64,000 nt of DNA, taken from assembly GCF_040834005.1 (NCBI RefSeq), contig NZ_CP162129.1, forward strand, positions 1,159,501-1,223,500, given 5' to 3'. The position numbers and the translations under genes were made by a program. The notes beneath the pieces were generated by a model. It saw only the letters and a program-made list of their open reading frames with translations. It searched no databases and was not told the origin of the DNA. This document shows, in pieces, positions 24,833 through 33,888 of this stretch. Position 1 is the stretch's first letter, and every line of letters starts with the position of its first letter. The stretch comes from Paenibacillus sp. PL2-23 (GTDB lineage: Bacteria > Bacillota > Bacilli > Paenibacillales > Paenibacillaceae).

Positions 24833-25969
24833 TTATGCAAGGCTTTCGTTTTTACCGAACAGCAGCCATGAGAATGGCACGCGGCTGTGGGCAAACCGGA
24901 CGATTAAAGCGGAGCCGATCAGCGCCAGGATGAAGCCGCCCGCATACCAGAGATGAAGAGTGGACATGGATGCGCCAACAGGCTTCAGCTCCCGGTACGC
25001 CGCGAGAAGCAAGGGATGAACCAGATAGATGCCAAGCGACATCCTGCCGAATGCCTCCAGCTTGCGAAGCAGCCAGCCCTCCCTGAAGCTGCGATTGAGG
25101 AAGAAAGCCGCCTGGAGGAAGACCAAAGCTGATAGGATCGTATATCCATTCCAAAATAAGGCGTACACATAATCCGGACGAGTCTCGATGCCGGTTCGAA
25201 GCTCATACCAGATCAGGCTGTGCCCGATCCCTGCTGCCAGCCAGCAAGTCCATAAAGCGCTTGCCGCAACCCGGAGAGCCAGCCCGCCTGGCCTGCGGAG
25301 CCGCGCCATCCACACCGGAAATCGAATTCCCGCATACACACCGAGCATATAGAAGCTGAAGTAAGAGAAGGCCCAGCTCGAAGCATGAGGGATGTCCAGC
25401 TCCTGAACCAGCTTGTAGAAGCCCCATTGCACAGCAAATCCGAAGGGGATACTGAACGGGATGAGCTGGGGAAGCTTTTTGAACAGGAACAGAACGAGCG
25501 GGTACAGCAAATAAAATTGCACGCTGACAAATACAAAATAAAGATGAGGATAAGCCGTGCCTGTCGCCAGCTTCAGCGTAAAATCCGTTATCCAGCGGGC
25601 GGGCTGCTCGGCCTCGGTTCTTGTGACGGCGACGGAGATGTAATAGATGGTAGAGAATACGAGATATGGTATAATAATATGAAGTGCCCTTTTCTTGTAG
25701 AAGGAAAGCAAGGAATCAGTGGTCAGAGGCTTGGTGTATTGGCTCATAAACAAGATAAGACTACTAAGGCATATAAACACGGGCGTACCGAATTTCATGA
25801 ATATGTTCAGAAAGTTATAGACGGGATAGCTGGCGGGGTCCTTCAGCATATCGATTGTGGCGAACGAGGTGGCATGCACCGCCAGCACTCCGATCATGGC
25901 AAAGGCGCGAACAAGATCGAGCTCCGTAATGCGACTAGTGTGTGGTGTGGTGTTTATCCTATGCTCCAT
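24833..25969 (-). CDS. Membrane acyltransferase, acyltransferase-3 family
   Basis: 378 aa with ten membrane helices. The family start ELDLVRAFAMIGVLAVHATSF carries the essential His and is followed by GTPVFICLSSLIL. It transfers acyl groups from the cytosol to extracellular carbohydrate; there is no SGNH domain, so it is not OatA-like in full. The substrate is unknown. RBS GGAGG is five bases before the ATG. Confidence 0.85.
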   Translation of the reverse strand: MEHRINTTPHTSRITELDLVRAFAMIGVLAVHATSFATIDMLKDPASYPVYNFLNIFMKFGTPVFICLSSLILFMSQYTKPLTTDSLLSFYKKRALHIIIPYLVFSTIYYISVAVTRTEAEQPARWITDFTLKLATGTAYPHLYFVFVSVQFYLLYPLVLFLFKKLPQLIPFSIPFGFAVQWGFYKLVQELDIPHASSWAFSYFSFYMLGVYAGIRFPVWMARLRRPGGLALRVAASALWTCWLAAGIGHSLIWYELRTGIETRPDYVYALFWNGYTILSALVFLQAAFFLNRSFREGWLLRKLEAFGRMSLGIYLVHPLLLAAYRELKPVGASMSTLHLWYAGGFILALIGSALIVRFAHSRVPFSWLLFGKNESLA

Positions 25970-26071
25970 ACAGGCCTCCGTCCACTCTTAATAGATTCCT
26001 AGTTTTCCAGATGCATCCTATTCCTATATATTGTGTGATCAATATCGTTAAGTCAAGGGGGCTTCATTGGC

Positions 26072-27994
26072 ATGGTAGCAAGAGAGAGATGGATAGCATG
26101 GACGATTACGCTGCTGCTGCTCGCGCTCGTTACAGGCGGCATATTGGGCTATGTCTACGTCGAGCGTAACAGTACAGCTAATCCTCATAAGCATCAGGGG
26201 CTGCTTCAGGTGGAGTCGATAGCGGAGCCTAAGGCAGCATACGATGTTATTGTTGCAGGGACGGATCCCGAGGGTATTGCTGCGGCACTGTCGGCCGCAA
26301 GGAATGGATTAACCGTATTGCTGGCGGACGGTCGAGACCGCCAAATATTGGGCGGGCTAATGACGCTGGGATGGCTGAATTCGCTGGATATGAACGAGTC
26401 TCCGCACCAGCCCAAGCTTGGCGAGACGAATCAGCTCAACAAAGGCATTTATCAGGAATGGTATGACAAGCTGGAAGGAACATCGTTTGATGTCAACACG
26501 GCCGCGAATGAGTTCTATCGGATGGTGCGGGCGGAGTCCAATATTGATGTGCTGCTGCTGACGCAAGCTATGGAGCCTATTGTGTCGGCAGGCGATCCAA
26601 CAGGCAGAGTAGAAGGACTGCGAATTGTGGATCAATCGGGCAGATCCTATGAGGTCCTCGCGAAGGCTGTCATCGACGCTACACAGGATGCTGATATTGC
26701 GGCTTTGGCGGGAGTTCCTTACACTGTGGGGCGAGAGGATCTTGGGAAGCCGGAGGATCAGATGGCCGTAACGCTTGTCTTCAAGATGAGCGGTGTAACG
26801 CAAGAGGTGTGGGATTCCTTCGCCCATCTGGACGATGGCACGGGCATCGATAGAATGAGCGCCTGGGGATTCATGAAGGCGAGAGAGTATGTGTCCTCCA
26901 ATCCGGAGAGGGTTGGCATACGCGCTCTGAACGTCGGGAGACAGAACGACGATACAGTGCTCATTAACGCGATGCATATTTTCGGTATCGATCCGCTTGA
27001 TCCGGCATCGGTCCAGGATGCGATGGAGATTGGAGCCAAGGAAGCGCCGCTCATCGTCGACTACTTGCGCAGAACTTATAAGGAGCTGGCGAATGTGGAA
27101 TACGCGGGGGTGGCGGAGGAGCTGTACGTCCGGGAAACTCGCCATATTCAAGGGGAATACCGGCTCACGGCTGCTGATGTGCTGGATAATCGTGACTTCT
27201 GGGATGCCATCGCGTATGGCTCTTATGAGGTGGATATTCAGCGCATGAATCATACGGATCGAGGCGCCATCGTCATGGCGCCGGAGCAATACGGTGTGCC
27301 GTTCCGTTCGCTGGTGCCGCTTGCGGTCGACAATTTGCTTGTTGTGGGAAGAGCGGCCAGCTTCGACTCCATACCGCACGGCAGTGCCCGCGTCATACCG
27401 CTTGGCATGGCAACAGGGGAAGCGGCAGGGGCCGCAGCGAAGCTCGCGCTGGAGAAGAGCGTAACGTTCCGCGAGCTGTCCGCCTCCCGGGAAGCCATAA
27501 CGGAGCTCCGTGAACGGCTGACGAAGCAGGGGATGGAGCTGGAGCGGGCCAAATTCCCGCTTCCGGAATATGCGAAGCATCCGCATTACCGGGGGTTGAT
27601 CGCGGCGGTCAGCATGGCGCTGGCGTTCGGCGGCGAATTCAACGAGGCGTTCGGCCTCGACAACACAGCGACCGCAGGGCAATTCGCCAATATAATGGCG
27701 ACGGTGAAGACGGTGCATGCGGAGCATTTTGGCGGGAATGCGTACCTTTCGATTGAGGGTATGGAGAATGCTGGCGGGCAGCCTCTTACGCTGGAGCAGC
27801 TCGCTTATACGATCTGCCTGACGGCAGGGCTGGAGGGTACGCGTGAAGGCTCGCTGGAGCTGCTTCGAACGAAGGGCTGGCTGACAAACGAAACACTGGA
27901 TATGGTGAAGGACCCTGGCCAGCTTACGGTTGGCGAGGTGTTCTCTCTGGTGCGCGATGTGGTGAAGCAGCATGCTGGCATCGTCTATGAATAA
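26072..27994 (+). CDS. Membrane-anchored FAD-dependent oxidoreductase (FAD_oxidored family)
   Basis: 640 aa. The N-terminal anchor is residues 9-30. The FAD-binding Rossmann motif at about 57-85 reads VIVAGTDPEGIAAALSAARNGLTVLLAD (last Gly of GxGxxG replaced, as is common in this family). IDATQDADIAALAGVPY is a second dinucleotide-contact segment, and NLLVVGRAASFDSIPHGSARVIP follows. The family includes proteins near polysaccharide-degradation genes (xanthan-lyase-associated), with reactions mostly unknown. The last 150 residues look like a separate helical module. AAGGGGG precedes the ATG. It converges with the next gene, the ends overlapping by 10 bp. Confidence 0.8.
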   Translation: MVARERWIAWTITLLLLALVTGGILGYVYVERNSTANPHKHQGLLQVESIAEPKAAYDVIVAGTDPEGIAAALSAARNGLTVLLADGRDRQILGGLMTLGWLNSLDMNESPHQPKLGETNQLNKGIYQEWYDKLEGTSFDVNTAANEFYRMVRAESNIDVLLLTQAMEPIVSAGDPTGRVEGLRIVDQSGRSYEVLAKAVIDATQDADIAALAGVPYTVGREDLGKPEDQMAVTLVFKMSGVTQEVWDSFAHLDDGTGIDRMSAWGFMKAREYVSSNPERVGIRALNVGRQNDDTVLINAMHIFGIDPLDPASVQDAMEIGAKEAPLIVDYLRRTYKELANVEYAGVAEELYVRETRHIQGEYRLTAADVLDNRDFWDAIAYGSYEVDIQRMNHTDRGAIVMAPEQYGVPFRSLVPLAVDNLLVVGRAASFDSIPHGSARVIPLGMATGEAAGAAAKLALEKSVTFRELSASREAITELRERLTKQGMELERAKFPLPEYAKHPHYRGLIAAVSMALAFGGEFNEAFGLDNTATAGQFANIMATVKTVHAEHFGGNAYLSIEGMENAGGQPLTLEQLAYTICLTAGLEGTREGSLELLRTKGWLTNETLDMVKDPGQLTVGEVFSLVRDVVKQHAGIVYE

Positions 27995-28446
27995 TGGCTG
28001 CGCGCTGACTGTGCAGACAGTCCTGTCTCGCGGGGGCTTCGGACGGGGAGGGCGAGCGTAAGCGAAGGCTGTTCATGCTCCCAGAAGCTGGTGTCGTCCC
28101 AATAAGCCATATCCGCGAATTGTTTGCGCCAGCAGTCGCTGAAGTGGAATTGCGACGAGTGCCGCGACTCAGCGGGGTCGGCCTGTAGCACAATGCTAAT
28201 GTCTATAGGGAGAGGCTTCCGGTGAAAGCCCAGGCAAGCCACCATCAGCTGAAACCTCTCCTGTACGGTCAACGCCCTGTTCACGACCATCCTCATCGCC
28301 AGACTGCCCTGTTCCACGTCCAATGCGTCCTCAACTTCGTAAACGCCGACCAGCGCTTCCTTCAAAAAATCCTCTGCATACTGCTTCAGGATGCGCGCTT
28401 GCCGCTTCACCGCCAGCGAGCCATCCCTCTCATACTCTTGTAACAT
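27985..28446 (-). CDS. Hypothetical protein, about 153 aa
   Basis: Not recognised. A soluble, mostly helical start (YERDGSLAVKRQARILKQYAEDFLKEALVGVYEVEDALDVEQG) is followed by a mixed domain with FHRKPLPIDISIVLQAD. The ATG at 28446 is nine bases after AAAGAG; a TTG at 28455 is too close to it. Its 3' end overlaps the end of the FAD-oxidoreductase gene. Codon use is like that of its neighbours. Confidence 0.5.
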   Translation of the reverse strand: MLQEYERDGSLAVKRQARILKQYAEDFLKEALVGVYEVEDALDVEQGSLAMRMVVNRALTVQERFQLMVACLGFHRKPLPIDISIVLQADPAESRHSSQFHFSDCWRKQFADMAYWDDTSFWEHEQPSLTLALPVRSPRETGLSAQSARSHYS

Positions 28447-28583
28447 GTCAATCAACTCTTTCGTGGCATTTTTTGTATCGCTACACCGAACTATAATTCA
28501 TGGCGGGGGATGCCGCCAAGTGAAACCTAAGCTATAATTGATCTTTACCTTGTCCTTCCACCTGTTAGGAGGTACCATTACAA

Positions 28584-28697
28584 ATGGATACATCCGTTCG
28601 GATTACAGGGCTCAAAAAAAGCCCCTGCCACGGGGCGGGACGCAGCGGCCGAAAGCTTCGGCTTGCTGCGCGCCATGTGCAAGGGCGGTGCTTATGA
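28584..28697 (+). other. Orphan ribosome site and short ORF reading into the exoA terminator
   Basis: A TATAAT (28533-28538), then AGGAGG ten bases before an ATG, give a convincing start, but the frame ends after 37 codons. It runs through the exoA terminator hairpin and overlaps the exoA 3' end. It may be the 5' remnant of a lost gene, or a leader peptide with nothing behind it. No family match. Confidence 0.25.
28614..28636 (-). terminator. Terminator of exoA
   Basis: On the minus strand GCCCC-GTGGCA-GGGGC is followed by a seven-base T-run, about 55 bp past the exoA stop. Confidence 0.8.
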
Positions 28698-29447
28698 GAG
28701 CGTAAGAGTAATGGGGCAATGATCGCTGCCCATGACGCCGGGCTCGATGCCTGCTTGGGCGATCCGGTCCGCGAGACGGGCGGATACAAGGAAATAGTCG
28801 ATGCGCCAGCCGATGTTCCGCTCTCGAACCTTCGGCATGAACGACCACCACGTATAAGCATCCGTCCGGTCCGGATAGAGATGCCGGAAGGAGTCAACAA
28901 AGCCGGATGCCAGAAGCCTCGTCATACAGGCGCGTTCCTCAGCGGTGAAGCCGGAATTGCCATGATTGGACTTCGCATTCCTGAGGTCGATCTCCGCATG
29001 GGCGACGTTCAGATCTCCGCATACGATTACGGGCTTCTTCGCGTCGAGACTTATCAGATAGTCCAGGAAGCGATTCTCCCATTCCAGCCGGTAGTCCAGT
29101 CGCGATAGATCGCGCCTCGCATTGGGCGTATACACATTGACGAGATAATAATCGTCGAACTCCAGCGTAATGACGCGGCCCTCGGGCTCATCGTCGGCTT
29201 CGAGTCCATATCGGACGGATAAAGGCTCTATTTTGGAGAAAATAGCAGTGCCGGAGTAGCCCTTCTTCTCGGCGTAATTCCAATACTGGCGGTAATCCTC
29301 GCCAAGATTCAGTTCGATCTGGCCGGCCACAAGCTTCGTCTCCTGCAGACAGAAGAAATCTGCATCGCTGGCATGGAAGTAGTCCAGGAAGCCTTTGTTC
29401 ACACACGCGCGCAGGCCGTTGACGTTCCAGGATATTAGCTTAATCAT
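28692..29447 (-). CDS. exoA: Exodeoxyribonuclease III / AP endonuclease
   Basis: 251 aa, the same size as B. subtilis ExoA. Endonuclease/exonuclease/phosphatase fold: SWNVNGLRA at the start, the metal ligand Glu in CLQETKL, YSGTAIFSK, GDLNVAHAEIDL (catalytic Asp/Asn), a Trp-rich TDAYTWWSF loop, WRIDYFLVS and the final SDHCPI (catalytic His). It acts in base excision repair by cutting at abasic sites and trimming 3' ends. Monocistronic on the minus strand. Confidence 0.95.
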   Translation of the reverse strand: MIKLISWNVNGLRACVNKGFLDYFHASDADFFCLQETKLVAGQIELNLGEDYRQYWNYAEKKGYSGTAIFSKIEPLSVRYGLEADDEPEGRVITLEFDDYYLVNVYTPNARRDLSRLDYRLEWENRFLDYLISLDAKKPVIVCGDLNVAHAEIDLRNAKSNHGNSGFTAEERACMTRLLASGFVDSFRHLYPDRTDAYTWWSFMPKVRERNIGWRIDYFLVSARLADRIAQAGIEPGVMGSDHCPITLTLS

Positions 29448-29498
29448 GATGGGTATAACTCCTGATGGATAAACTCGCTATATTAATAATAAGTGGAA

Positions 29499-30227
29499 TT
29501 AATAATAATAGCTGTTGTTGAAGCCTCCGCCCTCGCTGAAGCCAATTATGAGAAACACGGCAAAGATAAGAACGATCAAGCCCCAGAGCAGTGTACCGGC
29601 AATGCTGGTAATTAATCCTCCAATCGCCAGGCCGCGTCCTTGCTCGCCGCTTTTTTTCATGTCCTTGAACGAGAGCGCGCTCACAATGATGCCGGCAATG
29701 CCGATCAGGAAACCGATGTATGGGACGACCAGCGACAATATGCCCAGCACAAGCGCCACGATGGATTTGGTATTCGTCTTGGCCGCTGGCGGATAGGGCG
29801 GGTACGGCGGATAAGGCGGATAGCCGCCTCCGGGATAAACACCGTTCTGCTGGCCATATGGCCCTTGTCCCGGCGGGTAGGGTGCCTGCCCCTGTGAATA
29901 GGAGCCCTGTCCTTGGCCCGTGTAATAGGCTCCGCCGCCCGGATTGGCAGGACCGCCTGCAGGCTGCTGAATCGGCGCATGCTGGCCGTGGGGCTCATGG
30001 CGCTCCGAGCTGTCGTAGCCGTACTGCGGGTACGGCTGGCCAGGCGCTGGCTGCTGGACATACGGCGGTTGCTGCTGTTGGTGCTGGAAGCTTGGCCTTA
30101 CATCATGATCATGACGTTGTACCGGCTCCGCCTGAGAGGATGCGGCGCCCTCGTCTGGCTGCCTGGAGTCGTGATTGGAGTCATTGTTATTGCTATTGCT
30201 ATTGTTGTTATCATCGAATGAACTCAG
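29499..30227 (-). CDS. DUF4190 membrane protein with Pro/Gly/Gln-rich N-terminal region, probable CTG start
   Basis: About 242 aa. The first 150 residues are disordered: Asn/Ser/Asp runs, then Gln/Pro/Gly/Tyr-rich repeats such as PPYPPYPPYPP. The last 95 contain two membrane helices of the DUF4190 type (SIVALVLGILSLVVPYIGFLIGIAGIIVSALSF; GLAIGGLITSIAGTLLWGLIVLIF). Start choice: ATGs at 30311 and 30302 overlap a candidate promoter (TTGTAA-N17-TATGAT), so they would lie upstream of or at the transcript start. GGGAGG (30241-30236) lies eight bases before an in-frame CTG at 30227, which I take as the start. Function unknown. Confidence 0.7.
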   Translation of the reverse strand: MSSFDDNNNSNSNNNDSNHDSRQPDEGAASSQAEPVQRHDHDVRPSFQHQQQQPPYVQQPAPGQPYPQYGYDSSERHEPHGQHAPIQQPAGGPANPGGGAYYTGQGQGSYSQGQAPYPPGQGPYGQQNGVYPGGGYPPYPPYPPYPPAAKTNTKSIVALVLGILSLVVPYIGFLIGIAGIIVSALSFKDMKKSGEQGRGLAIGGLITSIAGTLLWGLIVLIFAVFLIIGFSEGGGFNNSYYY

Positions 30228-30297
30228 TGTACTTACCTCCCTTGGTCGTTGCTCCGTCTTGGGTGAACGCTGCTCGTGCAGCGTCCAATCTGTAAAA

Positions 30298-30326
30298 ATC
30301 ATAACAGACATGTCTATAGCTTACAA
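30298..30326 (-). promoter_or_regulatory. Candidate promoter of the DUF4190 gene
   Basis: On the minus strand TTGTAA (30326-30321) and TATGAT (30303-30298) have a 17-bp spacer. The -10 box contains one of the possible ATG starts, which argues for initiation farther downstream. Confidence 0.5.
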
Positions 30327-30362
30327 CCGAAGATTGTACCGCCAGACGGGGAAAGGAAACCT

Positions 30363-32120
30363 ATGAACCAGCAAGCCGGCTCCAAGTCAGCCAATCATCG
30401 TTACAGTATGTTACGCAGCTACCTGCTGCCTCAGAAGTCATCCTTAATGGTATTAACAATTCTATTGTTCGTATCGATCGCTCTGCAGCTTATCAATCCG
30501 CAGATCATTCGTTATTTTATCGACACAGCGCAGTCTGACGAGCCGCTTGTGCTGCTGCTCTATGCCGCACTCGTATTTATCGGCTTCTCTATGGCGGGGC
30601 AGATCATTAATGTCGTTGCGACATACGTCAGCGAGAATCTGGCCTGGCGCACAACGAACAAGCTGCGCGGAGATCTTGCGGAGCATTGCCTGAAGCTGGA
30701 CATGACGTTCCACAAGTCCAATACGTCGGGCTCTCTCATCGAGAGAGTGGACGGGGATGTGAACGCGCTCGCCAACTTTTTCTCCAGCTTTATCATTCAT
30801 CTGGCAGGCAATCTGATTCTGATGATTGGCATTGTTGTCCTTCTATTCCGGGAAAATATATGGATAGGCGCGGGGATGCTGCTGTTCGTCGTATTTGCCA
30901 TGTACATCATACAGAGGATTCGCCGGTACGCCGCACCCGTCTGGCAGGGCTGGCGCGGCGTAAACGCCGAATTCTACGGCTTCATCGGGGAGCATCTCGA
31001 GGGGACGGAGGATACCCGGGCGAATGGCGCCTCCGGCTTCGTCATGAGCCGATTCTACACGCTTCTGAGGCGGATGCTGCCGCTTCGGCAGAAAGCGTTC
31101 CTCGGCTTCGCCTCCATGTGGATTACGACGATTATCGTATTCGCGATTGGCAACGCGATGGCCTTCGCCATCAGCGCGGTATTATGGAAGAACGGCAGCA
31201 TTACGATCGGCACGGTGTATCTGATCTTCTTCTACACCGAGCTGCTGGCCAAGCCGATTGAGAAGATCAGAACCCAGATCGAGGATTTACAGAAGGCGGA
31301 CGCCAGCATGCAGAGGATCCGAGAGCTGTTCGAGCTTCAGCCGAGCATTCAAGACGGCAGGGGCGCGGCCTTGCCGGCAGGACCGCTCGCGCTGCACCTC
31401 GATTCGATTACGTTCCGCTATGACGACAAGCCGACGCTTCACAACATCGATATCGAGCTGAAGCCTGGCGAGGTGCTGGGCCTGCTGGGCAGAACGGGCA
31501 GCGGCAAAACGACGATTGGCCGTCTGCTGCTTCGCTTCTATGATCCCCAGCAAGGCAGTGTGAAGCTGAATGGCATCGATATCCGCGAGTGCAGAGTGGC
31601 GGAGCTGAGGGAGAAGGTAGCGCTTGTGACACAGAATATCGAGATTATTCAAGGGTCCGTGCGCGACAACCTGACCTTCTATAATAGTAACGTTTCGGAT
31701 TCTACCATTGTGGGGGTGCTCCGGGAGCTTGGCCTGCGAGAATGGTATGAGTCCTTGCCGCATGGCCTGGATACAAGGCTGGACTCCGGCGGGGGCAGCC
31801 TCTCGGCCGGCGAGGCGCAGCTGCTGGCGTTCGCCAGGGTGTTCCTGAACAACCCGGGACTTGTTGTGCTGGATGAAGCGTCCTCCCGGCTGGACCCGCT
31901 GACCGAGCATCGGCTTGAGCAGGCGGTGGACAGGCTGCTGGAGAGCAGAACCTGCGTCATCATCGCGCACCGTCTGGCGACGATCCAGGGGGCAGACCGT
32001 ATCGTCATTCTGGAGCAGGGACGAATTGTGGAAGCTGGAGAACGAACGAAGCTCGCAAGCGATCCTGAATCAAGGTTCAGCCGTATGCTGGCGGCCGGCT
32101 TGGAGGAGGTGAAGGCATGA
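30363..32120 (+). CDS. ABC exporter half-transporter, membrane plus ATPase domain (subunit 1)
   Basis: 585 aa from the ATG at 30363 behind GGGGAAAGGAAA. The N-terminal domain has six membrane helices (to about 320). The ATPase has Walker A GRTGSGKTT (376-384), signature LSAGEAQ (Gly to Ala change), Walker B VVLDEASS with catalytic Glu, and the His switch in IIAHRLATI. Together with the next gene (4-bp overlap) it forms a heterodimeric exporter. This subunit supplies the intact Glu and His; the substrate is unknown. Confidence 0.9.
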   Translation: MNQQAGSKSANHRYSMLRSYLLPQKSSLMVLTILLFVSIALQLINPQIIRYFIDTAQSDEPLVLLLYAALVFIGFSMAGQIINVVATYVSENLAWRTTNKLRGDLAEHCLKLDMTFHKSNTSGSLIERVDGDVNALANFFSSFIIHLAGNLILMIGIVVLLFRENIWIGAGMLLFVVFAMYIIQRIRRYAAPVWQGWRGVNAEFYGFIGEHLEGTEDTRANGASGFVMSRFYTLLRRMLPLRQKAFLGFASMWITTIIVFAIGNAMAFAISAVLWKNGSITIGTVYLIFFYTELLAKPIEKIRTQIEDLQKADASMQRIRELFELQPSIQDGRGAALPAGPLALHLDSITFRYDDKPTLHNIDIELKPGEVLGLLGRTGSGKTTIGRLLLRFYDPQQGSVKLNGIDIRECRVAELREKVALVTQNIEIIQGSVRDNLTFYNSNVSDSTIVGVLRELGLREWYESLPHGLDTRLDSGGGSLSAGEAQLLAFARVFLNNPGLVVLDEASSRLDPLTEHRLEQAVDRLLESRTCVIIAHRLATIQGADRIVILEQGRIVEAGERTKLASDPESRFSRMLAAGLEEVKA

Positions 32121-33880
32121 ATACCTTTCAATTTATGCTGCGGTTGATCGGGTACCGCAAGGTCTGGTATACCGCCAACGCCATCGTGTGGACGATCATT
32201 TATTTGATGCCTATTGTCCCTGGCCTGATTACCAAAGCATTCTTCGATTCGCTTGAGCTGAACGGGGCCGTTGGCCTCGGAACCGGCATGCTTGTGGCGC
32301 TGCTCATAGGCGCGGCGCTGGCACGCAGCGCGACGATATGGATAGGCTTTATTACCGACGTTAACTTTCGGTTCCGTATGGGCATGCTTCTGCGTCGCAA
32401 TCTGCTGGAGCATGTTCTCAAGGAGCCTGGCGCCAAAGCGATTCCGTGCTCTCCGGGCGAAGCGATCAGCTACTTCCGCGACGACGTCGACCAATCGGAG
32501 GAGGCGGTCAGCTGGTCAGTGGACGTGTTCGGCATGACCTGCTTCGCGGTGGTGTCCTGTATCATTCTGATTCGCATCGACGCGCAGATGACACTTCTGG
32601 TGTTCCTGCCGCTGGTCCTCGTCGTCATCGCGGCTCAGCTCGCGACGACGAGGCTGCAGAAGTATCGTACGGCCAGCAGGGAGGCGACAGCACAGGTCAC
32701 CGGCGCGATCAGCGATATGTTCGGCAACGTGCAGGCGATTCAGGTTGCGGGCGCGGAGAAGCGAGTGGTGGGGCGGTTCCGGGAGCTTAACGACAATCGC
32801 CGCAAAACCATGCTGAAGGATAAGCTGATGACGGAAGGGCTGGACTCCATCTTTTCCAACACGGTGAATTTGGGGACAGGGCTCATCCTGCTGCTTGCGG
32901 GCTCCAAGATGCGGGGCGGCGAATTTGCGGTGGGGGATTTCGCGTTGTTCGTTTATTATCTGACGTTTGTGACACAATTCATCTCCAACTTCGGCAAGTT
33001 CCTGACCTATTATAAGCAGATGGGCGTGGCCTTCACCCGTCTAACGGAGCTGCTGCAGGGCGCTCCCGCGCGTGTGCTGACTGTGTTCAAGCCGCTCTAC
33101 CTGAAGAACAAAGCGGCTGTGACTCCGGAGCAGGGGGCCCCGCTAGCAGCGGAGGAGCGTCTTCAGCAGCTTGAAGCATCGGGCTTGACCTACCGCTACC
33201 CCGAGACGGGCAGAGGCGTTACGAACATTGATTTGTCGCTTCGCCGCGGCTCCTTCACCGTTATTACAGGACCTATCGGCTCTGGCAAAACAACGCTTGT
33301 GCGAACGCTGCTCGGCCTGCTGCCGAAGGACGCCGGTACGGTGCGCTGGAATGGCGAGACGGTGATGGACGCCGGCTCCTTCTTCGTGCCGCCAAGAAGC
33401 GCCTATACGGCGCAGGTGCCGAGACTGTACAGCGACAGCTTGCGCGAGAATATATTGCTTGGGCGCGAGGACTCGGAGGAGGAGCTGCGCCAGGCGATCC
33501 ACACGGCCGTGATGGATGAGGACCTGAAGCAGCTCCCGCAGGGGCTGGAGACGGTTATCGGCCCTCGCGGGGTGAAGCTGTCCGGCGGCCAGGCGCAGCG
33601 TACGGCGGCGGCGCGTATGCTGGTGCGCGACGCGGAGCTGTATGTGTTCGACGATTTGTCGAGCGCGCTTGACGTGGAGACGGAGCAGAAGCTCTGGACG
33701 CGATTGTTCCAGGAGCGGGGCGACGCGACCTGCCTCGTTGTCTCCCACCGCAAAGCGGCGCTCGCCAAAGCCGATCATATCCTCCTGCTCAAGGATGGGC
33801 GTGTAGAGGCGGAGGGCACATGGGAATCGCTGCTGGCAAGGAGCGAATCGTTCCGCCGGCTCTGGCAGGGTGACGAATAA
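32117..33880 (+). CDS. ABC exporter half-transporter (subunit 2, altered catalytic site)
   Basis: 587 aa. Six membrane helices are followed by the ATPase: Walker A GPIGSGKTT (385-393), a full signature LSGGQAQ, and Walker B YVFDDLSSALD where the catalytic Glu is Asp; the H-loop is VVSHRKAAL. One degenerate and one consensus site per dimer is the hallmark of heterodimeric exporters such as BmrCD. It overlaps subunit 1 by 4 bp. The NBD follows an unusually long linker (FKPLYLKNKAAVTPEQGAP). Confidence 0.9.
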   Translation: MNTFQFMLRLIGYRKVWYTANAIVWTIIYLMPIVPGLITKAFFDSLELNGAVGLGTGMLVALLIGAALARSATIWIGFITDVNFRFRMGMLLRRNLLEHVLKEPGAKAIPCSPGEAISYFRDDVDQSEEAVSWSVDVFGMTCFAVVSCIILIRIDAQMTLLVFLPLVLVVIAAQLATTRLQKYRTASREATAQVTGAISDMFGNVQAIQVAGAEKRVVGRFRELNDNRRKTMLKDKLMTEGLDSIFSNTVNLGTGLILLLAGSKMRGGEFAVGDFALFVYYLTFVTQFISNFGKFLTYYKQMGVAFTRLTELLQGAPARVLTVFKPLYLKNKAAVTPEQGAPLAAEERLQQLEASGLTYRYPETGRGVTNIDLSLRRGSFTVITGPIGSGKTTLVRTLLGLLPKDAGTVRWNGETVMDAGSFFVPPRSAYTAQVPRLYSDSLRENILLGREDSEEELRQAIHTAVMDEDLKQLPQGLETVIGPRGVKLSGGQAQRTAAARMLVRDAELYVFDDLSSALDVETEQKLWTRLFQERGDATCLVVSHRKAALAKADHILLLKDGRVEAEGTWESLLARSESFRRLWQGDE

Positions 33881-33888
33881 CGATTCAT

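Noticed and set aside
26357..27973. 538-residue minus-strand frame opposite the FAD oxidoreductase gene
   Set aside because: Antisense shadow of a gene with a clear flavin-binding motif; no ribosome site or family.
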